Assembly (NCBI GenBank): GCA_004124535.1
Contig: SCKQ01000014.1
Location: forward strand, 1 to 45,918
Direction: 5' to 3'
Source: Fidelibacterota bacterium
Lineage (GTDB): Bacteria > Marinisomatota > Marinisomatia > Marinisomatales > TCS55
DNA: 45,918 nt
Part shown: positions 9,253-18,252 of the stretch, one piece after another
How the letters are laid out: every line of letters starts with the position of its first letter
Numbering within the stretch: the first letter of the stretch is position 1
Program-made: the position numbers and the translations under genes
The notes under the pieces: generated by a model
The model's input: only the letters and a program-made list of their open reading frames with translations
What the model was told of the DNA's origin: nothing
The model's database searches: none

Positions 9253-10323
9253 TTGCTTTTTAATAAACAATACTTTTTCTTGTTATTATTTTTGAGTTTG
9301 GCGTTATCCCAATCCTATTCTTTAAAGGGTCAATTCTGGACCAGTGCTCTAACCAGCAACGATGTTCCTGGAGGAAGATCATCCATCGAATCCACCATGG
9401 GATACATTCCTACACTTTCACTGTTTAAAGAATTATCTAATAACCAATTGGTGGATATGGAATGGGCCTATCGATTTAACAGAACTTATTCCGGTGATTC
9501 CTTATTTAATAACAATGAATCTCACCACCGCTACTGGGTACGGTACTCCAGTGAAAAGCTGGAAGCCCGACTGGGTTTGCAGAAAATAGTATTTGGTCCT
9601 TCTTTTGTTTTACGTTCCCTTTCCTGGTTTGATACCATTGATTTAAAGGACCCCACCGGACAGACGGACGGTGTAGAAGCATTCCGGCTGCGGTGGTTTC
9701 CTTCCAACTCCTTATCAATCTGGTCCTGGTCAATACTCAATGATCAGGATAGTCTTTCTTTTGGTGGACGAGCAGAAGTTTCAATAAATATGGGTGACTT
9801 GGGATTTACCTATCATCAAGATCCTTCAAAATCTCTGCAGACTAATGGTCAAATTGGCATTCCAATTTTAGGTTCTCACAATCGCGTAGCTATTGATTAT
9901 CGGTATGATGGATTCATCGGCTTTTGGAATGAAACTGCCGTGATTCTTTCTGACGATATTGAAATCAGTATGATAACCATTGGGGCAGATTATACCCTGC
10001 CCATCGCTAACGGAATTTTGATTATGACGGAATCCATGTTTATCAATCATCCCGAAATTAACAACCAATCAATTACCGCATTTATGGCTAGTGTCCCGCT
10101 GGGGATGGTTCATCAACTGATGTTTATTTCCCAATTGGATTGGAAAGAAGATCGAAGTTATAATTATCTACGGTGGAGCAGTACCTACGATCATTATAGT
10201 TTAAATTTCATCTTGTCTATTAGCCCAAAACGTGCTGATTACAATCTACCTGAAGAAGATCTGCCTAGATCGCTGGCAGGTTTTGGAACTGGTTTACAAT
10301 TTATGTTTATTTACAATCATTAA
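9253..10323 (+). CDS. Predicted outer-membrane beta-barrel protein, unknown function
   Basis: The 356-aa product has an N-terminal signal peptide (hydrophobic core FFLLLFLSLALS, likely cleaved near residue 20-24). A body of alternating aromatic and polar residues follows, with many short predicted beta strands (for example MEWAYRF, YWVRYSS, WSWSIL, IAIDYRYD), consistent with an outer-membrane barrel. The only upstream start giving the full signal peptide is a TTG at 9253, without a clear ribosome site. It stands directly before an ABC exporter and may be its outer-membrane partner; that is inference from position. I do not recognise a named family. Confidence 0.7.
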   Translation: MLFNKQYFFLLLFLSLALSQSYSLKGQFWTSALTSNDVPGGRSSIESTMGYIPTLSLFKELSNNQLVDMEWAYRFNRTYSGDSLFNNNESHHRYWVRYSSEKLEARLGLQKIVFGPSFVLRSLSWFDTIDLKDPTGQTDGVEAFRLRWFPSNSLSIWSWSILNDQDSLSFGGRAEVSINMGDLGFTYHQDPSKSLQTNGQIGIPILGSHNRVAIDYRYDGFIGFWNETAVILSDDIEISMITIGADYTLPIANGILIMTESMFINHPEINNQSITAFMASVPLGMVHQLMFISQLDWKEDRSYNYLRWSSTYDHYSLNFILSISPKRADYNLPEEDLPRSLAGFGTGLQFMFIYNH

Positions 10324-10331
10324 AATAAAAA

Positions 10332-11048
10332 ATGTCGAAAACTTCTGTTGTCCAAATCCAAAACCTGTTAAAACAATTTCCTGTTGGCGGTGATTATTTC
10401 ACTGCATTGAGCGACATTAATCTCAACTTGGAAAATGCAGAATTCATGGGCTTGGTGGGTCCATCCGGCTCCGGGAAAACAACGCTTTTAAATATTATTG
10501 GCGGTCTTGATTCTCCCACTAAAGGCAATGTAAATGTGCTTGGAATGGAACTCGGTTCTTCATCACACAACGAACGGGCTAATTTAAGAAAAACGAAAAT
10601 GGGATTCATTTTTCAGAGTTACAATTTGCTTCCTGTTTATACCGTATTTGAAAATGTGGAATTGCCTCTGATTTTGAATAAAGTTGAAATACAGGAACGG
10701 AACCGACTCGTAACACAGGCCGTTGACTGGGTTGGGCTTTCCGACAAAATTGATTCTCGTCCTGCACAGTTGAGCGGCGGTGAATGTCAGCGAACAGCTA
10801 TCGCCCGAGCCATTGTCCATAAACCAACATTGATTTTAGCAGACGAACCGACAGCCAATTTAGATGCTGAAAATTCTCATCATATAATGAATATTATGGT
10901 TAGGCTTAATAAAGAATTGGACACATCATTCATTTTCGCAACTCATGATGAAAAAATCATGGCCTATCTGCGGCGCATAATTCATCTGGAAGATGGAGAG
11001 ATTGTAAAAGATGAGCATTTTGATAATCCAAAATCCGGTAAAAATTAG
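10332..11048 (+). CDS. ABC transporter ATP-binding protein (LolD/MacB type)
   Basis: This 238-aa cytoplasmic ATPase has all catalytic motifs: Walker A GPSGSGKT at 43-50, Q-loop FQSYNLLP near 95-101, signature LSGGE at 147-151, Walker B LILADEP at 167-173 and the H-loop THD. The sequence around the Q-loop and signature (with RTAIARAI) places it in the LolD/MacB/FtsE group, which partners FtsX-type permeases and works as a mechanotransmission machine rather than a classical pore. It is followed after 3 nt by the first permease and belongs to the unit 10332-13507, probably with the flanking beta-barrel and LolA-like genes. Confidence 0.93.
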   Translation: MSKTSVVQIQNLLKQFPVGGDYFTALSDINLNLENAEFMGLVGPSGSGKTTLLNIIGGLDSPTKGNVNVLGMELGSSSHNERANLRKTKMGFIFQSYNLLPVYTVFENVELPLILNKVEIQERNRLVTQAVDWVGLSDKIDSRPAQLSGGECQRTAIARAIVHKPTLILADEPTANLDAENSHHIMNIMVRLNKELDTSFIFATHDEKIMAYLRRIIHLEDGEIVKDEHFDNPKSGKN

Positions 11049-11051
11049 TCT

Positions 11052-12224
11052 ATGCTTTTTAATCTCGCTATTAAAAACTTGATTGGAGCCGGGATGCGGA
11101 CCTGGCTGAATGTATTCGTAACAGCCGTTTCATTTTTTATGATTATTTTCATATCTGGGATGTATGATGGCATGCGGTCCCACGCCAAGCAAGTCACCAT
11201 TGACACTGAAGTGGCCGGCGGTGCTTATTGGCATCCCAAATATGATCCATTGGATCCGTTTTCTTACGAAGATTCTCATGGAATTCCGCCGGAAGAAATC
11301 AGGGATTTAATCAAAAATGAAAAGGCATTTTCCATCTTGGTGAGTCAGGCGTCCATTTATCCCAGGGGACGCATGATGCCCGTCATGATGAAAGGGATTG
11401 AACCGGAACAATCCATCATCAATCTGCCTACCAGATCGCTCTTGAAAGAGACCGACGGTTTGATCCCGGTGCTCATGGGAAACAGTATGGCAAATTACAC
11501 AAAATTAAAAGTGGGCGATAGCTTTGCCATTCGCTGGTTAGATGCAAATCGCACGTATGATGCGGATGAAGGCTTGATCGTTTATATCATGGAAACGGAA
11601 AATTTTAAGGTGGACATGGGCACCATTTGGATTCCCCTTGAACGCGCACAAACCATGTTGGATATGAAAAATGAAGCTACTTATATCACATTTGCAAAAA
11701 ACATTTCCACAGTTCAAGAAAAGGAAAATTGGATTTATCGTGATGTGGATTATTTGATGCGAGATATGGAAGCCATGATTGCGGCCGACGAACCCAATGC
11801 AAGGATCATGTATGCCATCCTTTTGGCATTGGCGGGTATGGGAATTTTCAATTCACAAATACTCTCCATTTTCCGACGACGGAAAGAAATCGGTACGCTT
11901 ATGGCCATAGGCATGACGCGATCCCGTGTCGTGGGGTTATTCACTTTGGAAGGAGGAATGAATGCATTTTTTGCTTTGATCATGACTTTGGTTTTGGGCG
12001 GCCCCGTATTCATTTATTTTTCCATGTATGGGATTCCCTTGCCCATTGATTATACAGAAATGGGGCTCATTATGGCGAAGAGACTCATCCCGGTTTACAC
12101 CATGGGGCTTTTCGTCTCCACAACATTATTTATTTCATTTGTTGTTTTAGTTTTGAGTTATTTGCCATCACGACGGATTGCAAAAATGAAACCCACAGAT
12201 GCGCTTCGGGGGAAAGTCGTCTAA
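11052..12224 (+). CDS. ABC transporter permease, FtsX/LolE type (first)
   Basis: The 390-aa membrane protein has the FtsX/LolC/MacB topology: one helix near residues 18-40, a large periplasmic domain, then three C-terminal helices (about 255-280, 300-330 and 355-385). The segment before the second helix carries the typical RRKEIGTLMAIGMTRSRV coupling loop of this family, and the C-terminus ends with PSRRIAKMKPTDALRGK, a common permease tail. The periplasmic part is the substrate-sensing domain in LolE/MacB. It forms a likely heterodimer with the next gene, whose ATG overlaps this stop by one base. Confidence 0.92.
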   Translation: MLFNLAIKNLIGAGMRTWLNVFVTAVSFFMIIFISGMYDGMRSHAKQVTIDTEVAGGAYWHPKYDPLDPFSYEDSHGIPPEEIRDLIKNEKAFSILVSQASIYPRGRMMPVMMKGIEPEQSIINLPTRSLLKETDGLIPVLMGNSMANYTKLKVGDSFAIRWLDANRTYDADEGLIVYIMETENFKVDMGTIWIPLERAQTMLDMKNEATYITFAKNISTVQEKENWIYRDVDYLMRDMEAMIAADEPNARIMYAILLALAGMGIFNSQILSIFRRRKEIGTLMAIGMTRSRVVGLFTLEGGMNAFFALIMTLVLGGPVFIYFSMYGIPLPIDYTEMGLIMAKRLIPVYTMGLFVSTTLFISFVVLVLSYLPSRRIAKMKPTDALRGKVV

Positions 12225-13507
12225 TGTTAAAATTCGTTCTAAAAGGCATTCTTCGAGATCGATCCCGAAGTTTATTCCCAATTATAGTGGTGTCTCTCAT
12301 TGTGGCACTTGTGATTTTTAACCGGGGATTTCTTGTGGGAACCATGAATGGCATGTTTCGGGATACGGCTGTGATTTCATCGGGACATGTAAAAATTATG
12401 ACCCACGCCTATCAGGAAGAGAGTCAACTGCTCCCCAACGATCTCGCACTTATGAATGTGGATGAAATAGTCGAAATATTGCACGTGGTATATCCAGACT
12501 ATTTTTGGTCACCCAAAATATCATTTGCAGGATTATTGGACCTTCCAGATGAACAGGGCGAAACAAAATTGCAAGGCCCCGTCATGGTTTACGGTATTGA
12601 TTTTTTATCATCGGAATCTCGGCAATTTGAATTGTGGGAATTGGAAAAACGGATCGTTTCAGGACAAATGATTCAAAACCCTAATGATGCTTTGGTGGGC
12701 GCGAAATTAGCCGAAAAACTTGGGTTATCACTGGGGGATCGGGTGACCTATATCGGCACCACCATGAATAATGCATTTACCACATTTAATTTTACGGTGG
12801 TGGGCACATTCAATCTTGGCATGGGACCATTAGATAAACAAATGATGCTGGTGGATATTGAAGGTGCACGCGTAGCGTTGGATATGGAGGACGCAGCATC
12901 AGAAATTCTCGGTTTTAAACATGATTTATATTATGACGATGATGCGTCTGTCATGATGCGAAATCAATTCAATGCCACCCATTTGGATACAACTGATATT
13001 TTCCGCTCAAGTATGATCGCACTTCGAGATGCGAATCAAATGGGCACTATGATAGACTTGGTGGATTGGTCCGTTTTTATAATCCTCGGAATTTTTCTTC
13101 TCATCGCCATGATTGTTTTGTGGAATATGGGTATCATGAGCGGACTGCGGCGATACGGTGAAATGGGAATTCGTCTTGCCATGGGCGAAACAAAAGGACA
13201 AGTGTATCGGTCGCTCATTTTGGAATCTGTGATTATTGGAACGATTGGAACCATCATTGGAACGCTCATCGGCTTACCCTTAACCTACTATGTGCAGGAA
13301 GTAGGTATTGATTATTCTGCAGCCTTTGAAAATTTGAATACTACGACAATGATTATGTCAACCGTATTCTATACGCAAGTAACACCGGACTTATATTATA
13401 TAGGCATTATTCCAGGCGTTTTGGCAACGGTTTTTGGAACCATGTTGGCGGGACGAGCGATTTACAAACGGGAAATGGCACAGCTTTTTAAGGAATTAGA
13501 AACGTGA
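12224..13507 (+). CDS. ABC transporter permease, FtsX/LolC type (second)
   Basis: The 427-aa protein has the same architecture as its upstream neighbour: an N-terminal helix (about 15-36), a periplasmic domain of about 230 residues, and C-terminal helices near 283-305, 335-360 and 390-415. The coupling segment RRYGEMGIRLAMGETKGQV is clear. Two different permeases with one ATPase match LolCDE-like heteromeric exporters rather than MacB homodimers. The substrate cannot be read from sequence; the following LolA-like gene suggests lipoprotein or lipid transfer to the outer membrane. Confidence 0.92.
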   Translation: MLKFVLKGILRDRSRSLFPIIVVSLIVALVIFNRGFLVGTMNGMFRDTAVISSGHVKIMTHAYQEESQLLPNDLALMNVDEIVEILHVVYPDYFWSPKISFAGLLDLPDEQGETKLQGPVMVYGIDFLSSESRQFELWELEKRIVSGQMIQNPNDALVGAKLAEKLGLSLGDRVTYIGTTMNNAFTTFNFTVVGTFNLGMGPLDKQMMLVDIEGARVALDMEDAASEILGFKHDLYYDDDASVMMRNQFNATHLDTTDIFRSSMIALRDANQMGTMIDLVDWSVFIILGIFLLIAMIVLWNMGIMSGLRRYGEMGIRLAMGETKGQVYRSLILESVIIGTIGTIIGTLIGLPLTYYVQEVGIDYSAAFENLNTTTMIMSTVFYTQVTPDLYYIGIIPGVLATVFGTMLAGRAIYKREMAQLFKELET

Positions 13508-13513
13508 TCGCTA

Positions 13514-13575
13514 GCCACAGAGCACACAGAGTTTTAAAAATTTAATTAATGATTTTCTCTGTGTTCTCCTTTGGC
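13514..13575. repeat. CACAGAG-type palindromic intergenic repeat
   Basis: The gap between the second permease and the LolA-like gene contains the inverted arms GCCACAGAGCACACAGAG (13514-13531) and CTCTGTGTTCTCCTTTGGC (13557-13575) around an AT-rich centre. Similar CCACAGAG...CTCTGTGG palindromes are, to my knowledge, scattered in intergenic regions of many unrelated bacteria. As a hairpin within a transcript it could protect or terminate the upstream mRNA. Confidence 0.65.
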
Positions 13576-13594
13576 AGATAAAAAGGAATAAAAT

Positions 13595-14329
13595 ATGAGA
13601 CACATTATATTGCTATTATTATTTTCATTTGTCTTTGGGCAAAATGAAATGACCGTTGAAGAAATTATTCAAGCCATGGATAATAATTTGAATGCAAAAA
13701 GCCGAGTACTTACCAGCAAAATGATTGTTCATGGACGACGTTCCAGCCGCACCATTGAATCCCGGAACTGGGTTGTGGGCACAGATCAAGCCTTCACTGA
13801 ATATCTTTCTCCGCCCCGGGAAGCAGGCACCAAAATGCTGAAACTGGATGATAAGCTCTGGGTCTATTCGCCCCAGACTGACCGGGTGATCCAGATTTCC
13901 GGGCACATGCTGCGCCAATCCGTTATGGGTTCAGACATGTCCTATAATGATATGATGGAAGATCGCCCGCTCGTTGAACTATACGAAGCCACATTGGAGG
14001 GATCAATAGAGATCGATGGACGGGATCATTGGATCATGCTTCTTGAAGCAAAAGTGAAAGGGTTGTCCTATCCAAAACGACGGGCCTGGATCGATAAGGA
14101 ATATTTACTCCCCATGAAAGAGGAACTCTATGCCAAAAGTGGAAAACTCTTAAAAACATCCACAATGGATGGGATCAGAAAAATACAAGGCCGTTGGTTT
14201 CCTTCGCGATTTATTTTTAAGGATGCACTAAAGCGCAACAGCAAGGGCACGGAATGGGTAATCGATGATATCCAGTTTGATGTTGAAATACCGGAACATA
14301 TTTTTTTAAAGGCGGCACTCAGAAAATAG
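13595..14329 (+). CDS. Outer-membrane lipoprotein-sorting (LolA-like) protein
   Basis: The 244-aa periplasmic protein has a short signal peptide (MRHIILLLLFSFVFGQ). The body has features of the LolA-like 'outer membrane lipoprotein-sorting protein' family: NEMTVEEIIQAMDNNL, a strand with SRNWVVGTDQAFTEYLSPP, MLKLDDKLWVYSP, and a C-terminal IDDIQFDVEIPEHIF. Family members adopt the open-barrel LolA/LppX fold that binds acyl chains and often accompany ABC or RND exporters. It follows the LolCDE-like transporter, so a role as periplasmic carrier for that transporter is likely. A GGAAT upstream of the ATG may serve as a weak ribosome site. Confidence 0.85.
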   Translation: MRHIILLLLFSFVFGQNEMTVEEIIQAMDNNLNAKSRVLTSKMIVHGRRSSRTIESRNWVVGTDQAFTEYLSPPREAGTKMLKLDDKLWVYSPQTDRVIQISGHMLRQSVMGSDMSYNDMMEDRPLVELYEATLEGSIEIDGRDHWIMLLEAKVKGLSYPKRRAWIDKEYLLPMKEELYAKSGKLLKTSTMDGIRKIQGRWFPSRFIFKDALKRNSKGTEWVIDDIQFDVEIPEHIFLKAALRK

Positions 14330-14443
14330 CTCTGGAAACATGGGCTATTCAGGCGATTATGGGCTGGGTGGAAAGACGGAAAGAGAAATGGGTACACTCT
14401 TTTCATAAATCCGTTAACTTCTCGCCTGTTTTTACACCCCCTT

Positions 14444-16642
14444 ATGCAAAAATTTCTAATTATTCAATTATCCATTCTGTGCCTGTTAGGCGCTCAGAGG
14501 AAAGATATAAGTGGCCGCACGATTGATGCCAGTGATGGTAATCCCATTCCTGGTGTAAATATTATAATTAAAGGAACCACAGAAGGCACTGCCTCTGATC
14601 TGGAAGGGAAATTCACTTTTTCCACTACACAGGATTACCCTATTACATTGGAAGCCACCCATATCGCCTATGATTTGAACATAGTTGTTGTAGCAAAAGA
14701 TACATTGATCCATATTGAACTGAAACCTACTGTTATAGAAACCCAGGAGATCTATGTAATGGGTGTGCGCAGAAAGGTGGAGTTGGATGTTGCTTCAGCA
14801 GTGGACCGGATTGATATTGAAGCCATAGAGCTGCAGGGAGCGCGCGATATTGGTAGTGCCCTGCGACGCGTTTCCAGTTTGCAGTTGAACTATACCAACA
14901 GTGGTAAACAGACTATCAGCATCCGCGGCAGCAATGCCACCGATGTGGCTGTATTTTTGGATGGGGTGCGTATCAATGATGCCAATACCGGCGTGGCCGA
15001 TCTGTCTTTCATTGATTTGAATTCCATTGAGCAAATTCAAGTCATTAAGGGTGGGGGTTCATCATTATTTGGCAGTGATGCCATTGGCGGAGTTGTAAAT
15101 ATCGAAAGCCGTAAAGCAGTGCATAATTCAGTTTATTTTACTGAGGGCATTGGTCAAACATATAATGATGATCTGGATCTATCATACGGTGCAACGGGTA
15201 TTTATGGTCCTGTAGGCGTAGGTGGCCGCTACACGGGAAAGAAGCGCGCTTTCGGCGGCCGAACCATTACCACGTCTATTTTTAACAATATGTTTGGAGG
15301 CGTAGATGTTCTTTCCGGACGGGTTGATATTAGCTGGTATAATTTGGGTAAAACACTGGAATTTGAATCAGGAAGTGTAACAGCTGATGATGGCTTGGAA
15401 GTGGTCAGTGCAAAATATGAAGGCCCGATTTTAAAAACACAAGATTGGTCATTCATGGCGGGACAACGCTCCTGGTATTTAAACCAAAACTATTTCACCA
15501 GTGTCAATGAAAAACTAAAGGATGGCTCTAACATACTTCAAGTCTCCAAGGGATTTTCGATCCGAGATATAAAAAACACAATTCAAATTGAATCCGAAGA
15601 ACAATTTTTTAATGGTGACCGCTCTTATTTTGATGTGGATGGTTTCCAGACAGAGGATCATGTGGCGGATATGTCCAGAACCACCCGAGCTCTGGCTCTG
15701 GTTTCCCGCTGGGCTATAGTGAGCGACAGCCCTATTTTGGATCATATAAATTGGGAACTCGGTCTTAGATATAACAAAATTAAAACTGTCCTTGATGAAA
15801 CCTATAATTATTATGCTGGAGGACTACCAACAGGAGAGCTGGATGAAGATTACAATGAATTAAACACAGTTGTTACCAGCAAAAGACTCGGGGTTCATGT
15901 TGATGGTCAAACCAATAAACTGCGTTATTCATTGTTTGTGAATCAGGGCAACAATTCCCGTTTACCAACATTGAGTGACCGCTTCCGTTTTGCCCATGCC
16001 GTGTTCGATAGTTCAATGGACACAGTGCTTACCCGTGAGCATTTATCTGCTACAGAAGTCAATTTGAACATGACCTTTATGGATGTCCAGACAGAATTAC
16101 CCATTTCTGAAATAAATTTGATTCTTGGTGTTTTTATCAATGACTACACAAACAAGATCGCGTATCGACCTGTTGAGGTAGGACCCCCGGTTCCATTTAA
16201 CGATCTGACAGCCGATATCCGCGGGTTTGAAGCAGCACTGAAAATGGTTATGTTTGATGGCAAATTTTCTGTTAGCAGTGCTGGAACCTGGTTAGGCATA
16301 AGCAATATTTTGGTGTTCCCCAACAAACCTGAATATCGCTATGTTTCCACAGCTGAATTGAATTTGGGCTGGCTTACGATGAGCTATGATCATTTGAACG
16401 AAGGCGAGCAGTATTATTATATTGCCGGTTATGGCGATGGAGTACGCAAAGCACGGGAGAATGCTAATCTGAACATTACAGTGCAAAAAAAATTCTGGAA
16501 ATTGAACTGCAGTTTATCTTATACAATCAGAAATATGATGTCCAAAGAAGAATTAGATCTAACGTTGGAAGAAAGTATCCGACAAGGATTTAATTATTTT
16601 GAGCGCTACAGGGAAATTGTCACATTCAAGATTAGCTTATAA
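14444..16642 (+). CDS. TonB-dependent receptor with carboxypeptidase-regulatory N-domain
   Basis: The 732-aa outer-membrane receptor begins with a signal peptide (to about residue 17). A CarboxypepD_reg-like beta-sandwich follows at about 20-105 (ISGRTIDASDGNPIPGVNI...GTTEGTASDLEGKF). The plug domain covers about 115-230, with SIRGSNATDVAVFLDGVRIND and IEQIQVIKGGGSSLFGSDAIGGVVNI. The rest is a 22-strand-type barrel ending in FKISL with the usual terminal aromatic/hydrophobic pattern. It imports a substrate using TonB energy; the ligand is not evident. The next gene, a beta-helix lipoprotein, starts 3 nt after its stop, a pairing that suggests a shared surface task. No Shine-Dalgarno is visible at the ATG. 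Confidence 0.93.
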   Translation: MQKFLIIQLSILCLLGAQRKDISGRTIDASDGNPIPGVNIIIKGTTEGTASDLEGKFTFSTTQDYPITLEATHIAYDLNIVVVAKDTLIHIELKPTVIETQEIYVMGVRRKVELDVASAVDRIDIEAIELQGARDIGSALRRVSSLQLNYTNSGKQTISIRGSNATDVAVFLDGVRINDANTGVADLSFIDLNSIEQIQVIKGGGSSLFGSDAIGGVVNIESRKAVHNSVYFTEGIGQTYNDDLDLSYGATGIYGPVGVGGRYTGKKRAFGGRTITTSIFNNMFGGVDVLSGRVDISWYNLGKTLEFESGSVTADDGLEVVSAKYEGPILKTQDWSFMAGQRSWYLNQNYFTSVNEKLKDGSNILQVSKGFSIRDIKNTIQIESEEQFFNGDRSYFDVDGFQTEDHVADMSRTTRALALVSRWAIVSDSPILDHINWELGLRYNKIKTVLDETYNYYAGGLPTGELDEDYNELNTVVTSKRLGVHVDGQTNKLRYSLFVNQGNNSRLPTLSDRFRFAHAVFDSSMDTVLTREHLSATEVNLNMTFMDVQTELPISEINLILGVFINDYTNKIAYRPVEVGPPVPFNDLTADIRGFEAALKMVMFDGKFSVSSAGTWLGISNILVFPNKPEYRYVSTAELNLGWLTMSYDHLNEGEQYYYIAGYGDGVRKARENANLNITVQKKFWKLNCSLSYTIRNMMSKEELDLTLEESIRQGFNYFERYREIVTFKISL

Positions 16643-16645
16643 GAT

Positions 16646-18136
16646 ATGAAACGTATTTTATTATTACTTTTTGTTTACCTTGGATGTGAATCACCTTTTT
16701 CCACAGAACCCACAGATGATGATATATTTGCAGTGAGTCACAATTATAAAAGTGAAAAGATATACCATCCTGCCCCGGTTACTTTGGAATGGTCCAACAT
16801 CACCATAAAAAAATTCAAAGAATTTTTAGTTGAACGCTCTGCTACTTACGGCGATAGTGTTGTATGGCTAGAACTTGCCCATATTCAGGATTCCTTACAA
16901 ACTTCATATACAGACACCATAGATGATGACGTCACTTTTCAATACCGTGTACGAATTGTTGATCAGGACGATCAGTTCATCCATGCTCTATCCGCTCCGT
17001 TTGTAGTGCCCAATGTGTCATCATTAAAAGTTCCCAGCCATTACGATGATCCCCAAACAGCATTTGATTCAAATTTTATAGATAATGGCGACACGATAAA
17101 AGTGTATCCAGGCCTTTATCGTGGACATTTTCAATTTTTAGATAAAGATGTAACCATCAGAGGTATTACCATACCGGAAATAACCCTATTCGGCGGTCTG
17201 AATGAGATGGGTTCTGTTGTGGAAATAAATGGCGGGAAATTAAATGGACTGACTATCATCGGTGGAGAAGCTCTTTATGGTGCCGGTATTTGGGCGAAAG
17301 GAAATACAGTTATTCAAGATTGTATCATTCGCAACAATCGCGCAAAAGAAGATGTCAATGCCAATATTCAGATCTATCCAAACGGTATGGGCGGCGGCGT
17401 TTATTTGCAGGATGAAGCACAAATGATTGAAAGTAGAGTTACTAGAAATTTCTCTAACCGGGAAGGCGGCGGCGTGATAACTGATGGCAACAACAAAATT
17501 ATTCGCTGCAAAATTGATAAAAATAATATCTATGCTCGTTTTCCTGGCGGTGCATATGATTGTGCAGGTGTATATCAATATCAAGGGAATCTGATCATGC
17601 GGAATACAATCCTGCGCAACAATAAGACCCAGGGGCATGGCGGCGGCTTGGGGGTTGACGGCACCGCAGAAATATATAATTGTCTATTTATGAAAAATGG
17701 TGGTTATGCTGGCGGCGGCGGTTTTGTCGTGGGCACAAACGGTGTTGCAACAGTGATCAATTGTGTGCTGTATAAAAACAGATCTTCAACCTCTAGTTCA
17801 GGCTGGTGGGGCGGGTCTAATGCATCTGGATCAGCAGTGAACAATGGAATTTTGTCCATTGTCAATACAATAGCCTGGTCGAATATCGGTGGGGTGGATA
17901 GCCGCTTTTTTCCTCAGTTAGCTATCTACACAAACAGCGATGAATTTCAGTTCGTATCTGGAGAGGGAAACTTGAAAGAGGACCCGATGTTCGTTGATTC
18001 GAATCGCGGCAATTTTGCACTGGAATTGAATTCTCCCTGCAAAAACGCCGGTAATCCTGATGATATATACAATGACACCAACAGTTCACGCAATGATATG
18101 GGTATTTATGGCGGCCCTTATGGTGATGATTGGTAG
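16646..18136 (+). CDS. Lipoprotein with right-handed parallel beta-helix
   Basis: The 496-aa protein has a lipoprotein signal with lipobox VYLGC (Cys14) followed by acidic residues. Residues about 20-110 look like a fibronectin-III-type domain. From about 128 onward the sequence is a pectate-lyase-like parallel beta-helix: a DUF1565-type entry (DDPQTAFD...NGDTIKVYPGLYRG) followed by rungs rich in IRNN, GGGVYLQD, GGGLGVDG and GGGGFVVG turns and NCVLYKN/NTIAWSN strands, ending with the common SPCKNAGNPD...NDMGIYGGP cap. Such proteins bind or cleave polysaccharide or act as surface scaffolds; catalytic residues cannot be assigned. It lies 3 nt after the TonB receptor. Confidence 0.87.
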   Translation: MKRILLLLFVYLGCESPFSTEPTDDDIFAVSHNYKSEKIYHPAPVTLEWSNITIKKFKEFLVERSATYGDSVVWLELAHIQDSLQTSYTDTIDDDVTFQYRVRIVDQDDQFIHALSAPFVVPNVSSLKVPSHYDDPQTAFDSNFIDNGDTIKVYPGLYRGHFQFLDKDVTIRGITIPEITLFGGLNEMGSVVEINGGKLNGLTIIGGEALYGAGIWAKGNTVIQDCIIRNNRAKEDVNANIQIYPNGMGGGVYLQDEAQMIESRVTRNFSNREGGGVITDGNNKIIRCKIDKNNIYARFPGGAYDCAGVYQYQGNLIMRNTILRNNKTQGHGGGLGVDGTAEIYNCLFMKNGGYAGGGGFVVGTNGVATVINCVLYKNRSSTSSSGWWGGSNASGSAVNNGILSIVNTIAWSNIGGVDSRFFPQLAIYTNSDEFQFVSGEGNLKEDPMFVDSNRGNFALELNSPCKNAGNPDDIYNDTNSSRNDMGIYGGPYGDDW

Positions 18137-18165
18137 GAAAGTAATAAAGCATTAATTTCTTGATC

Positions 18166-18252
18166 ATGGCTAGGAAAAAGAAAAAGCCATTCAAGAAAAC
18201 ACTCACGTCAAGTTCTCATCCCATTCCTCCAAAAAAGTTAATGGTAAAATGA
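18166..18252 (+). CDS. Possible 28-aa basic small ORF, coupled to the cytochrome gene
   Basis: An ATG at 18166 opens a 28-codon frame with a lysine/arginine-rich N-terminus (MARKKKKPFKKT) and a Pro/Lys C-terminus. Its TGA overlaps the ATG of the cytochrome gene (ATGA at 18249-18252). The cytochrome ATG has no clear ribosome site of its own, so translation of this leader could deliver ribosomes to it. There is no strong ribosome site for the small frame either, so it may be chance. No homologue is recognised. Confidence 0.3.
   Translation: MARKKKKPFKKTLTSSSHPIPPKKLMVK

Noticed and set aside
17922..18206. 94-aa minus-strand ORF opposite the end of the beta-helix gene
   Set aside because: Mostly antisense to the lipoprotein; low-complexity FFFF and HHH composition from reverse reading of lysine and other coding repeats.
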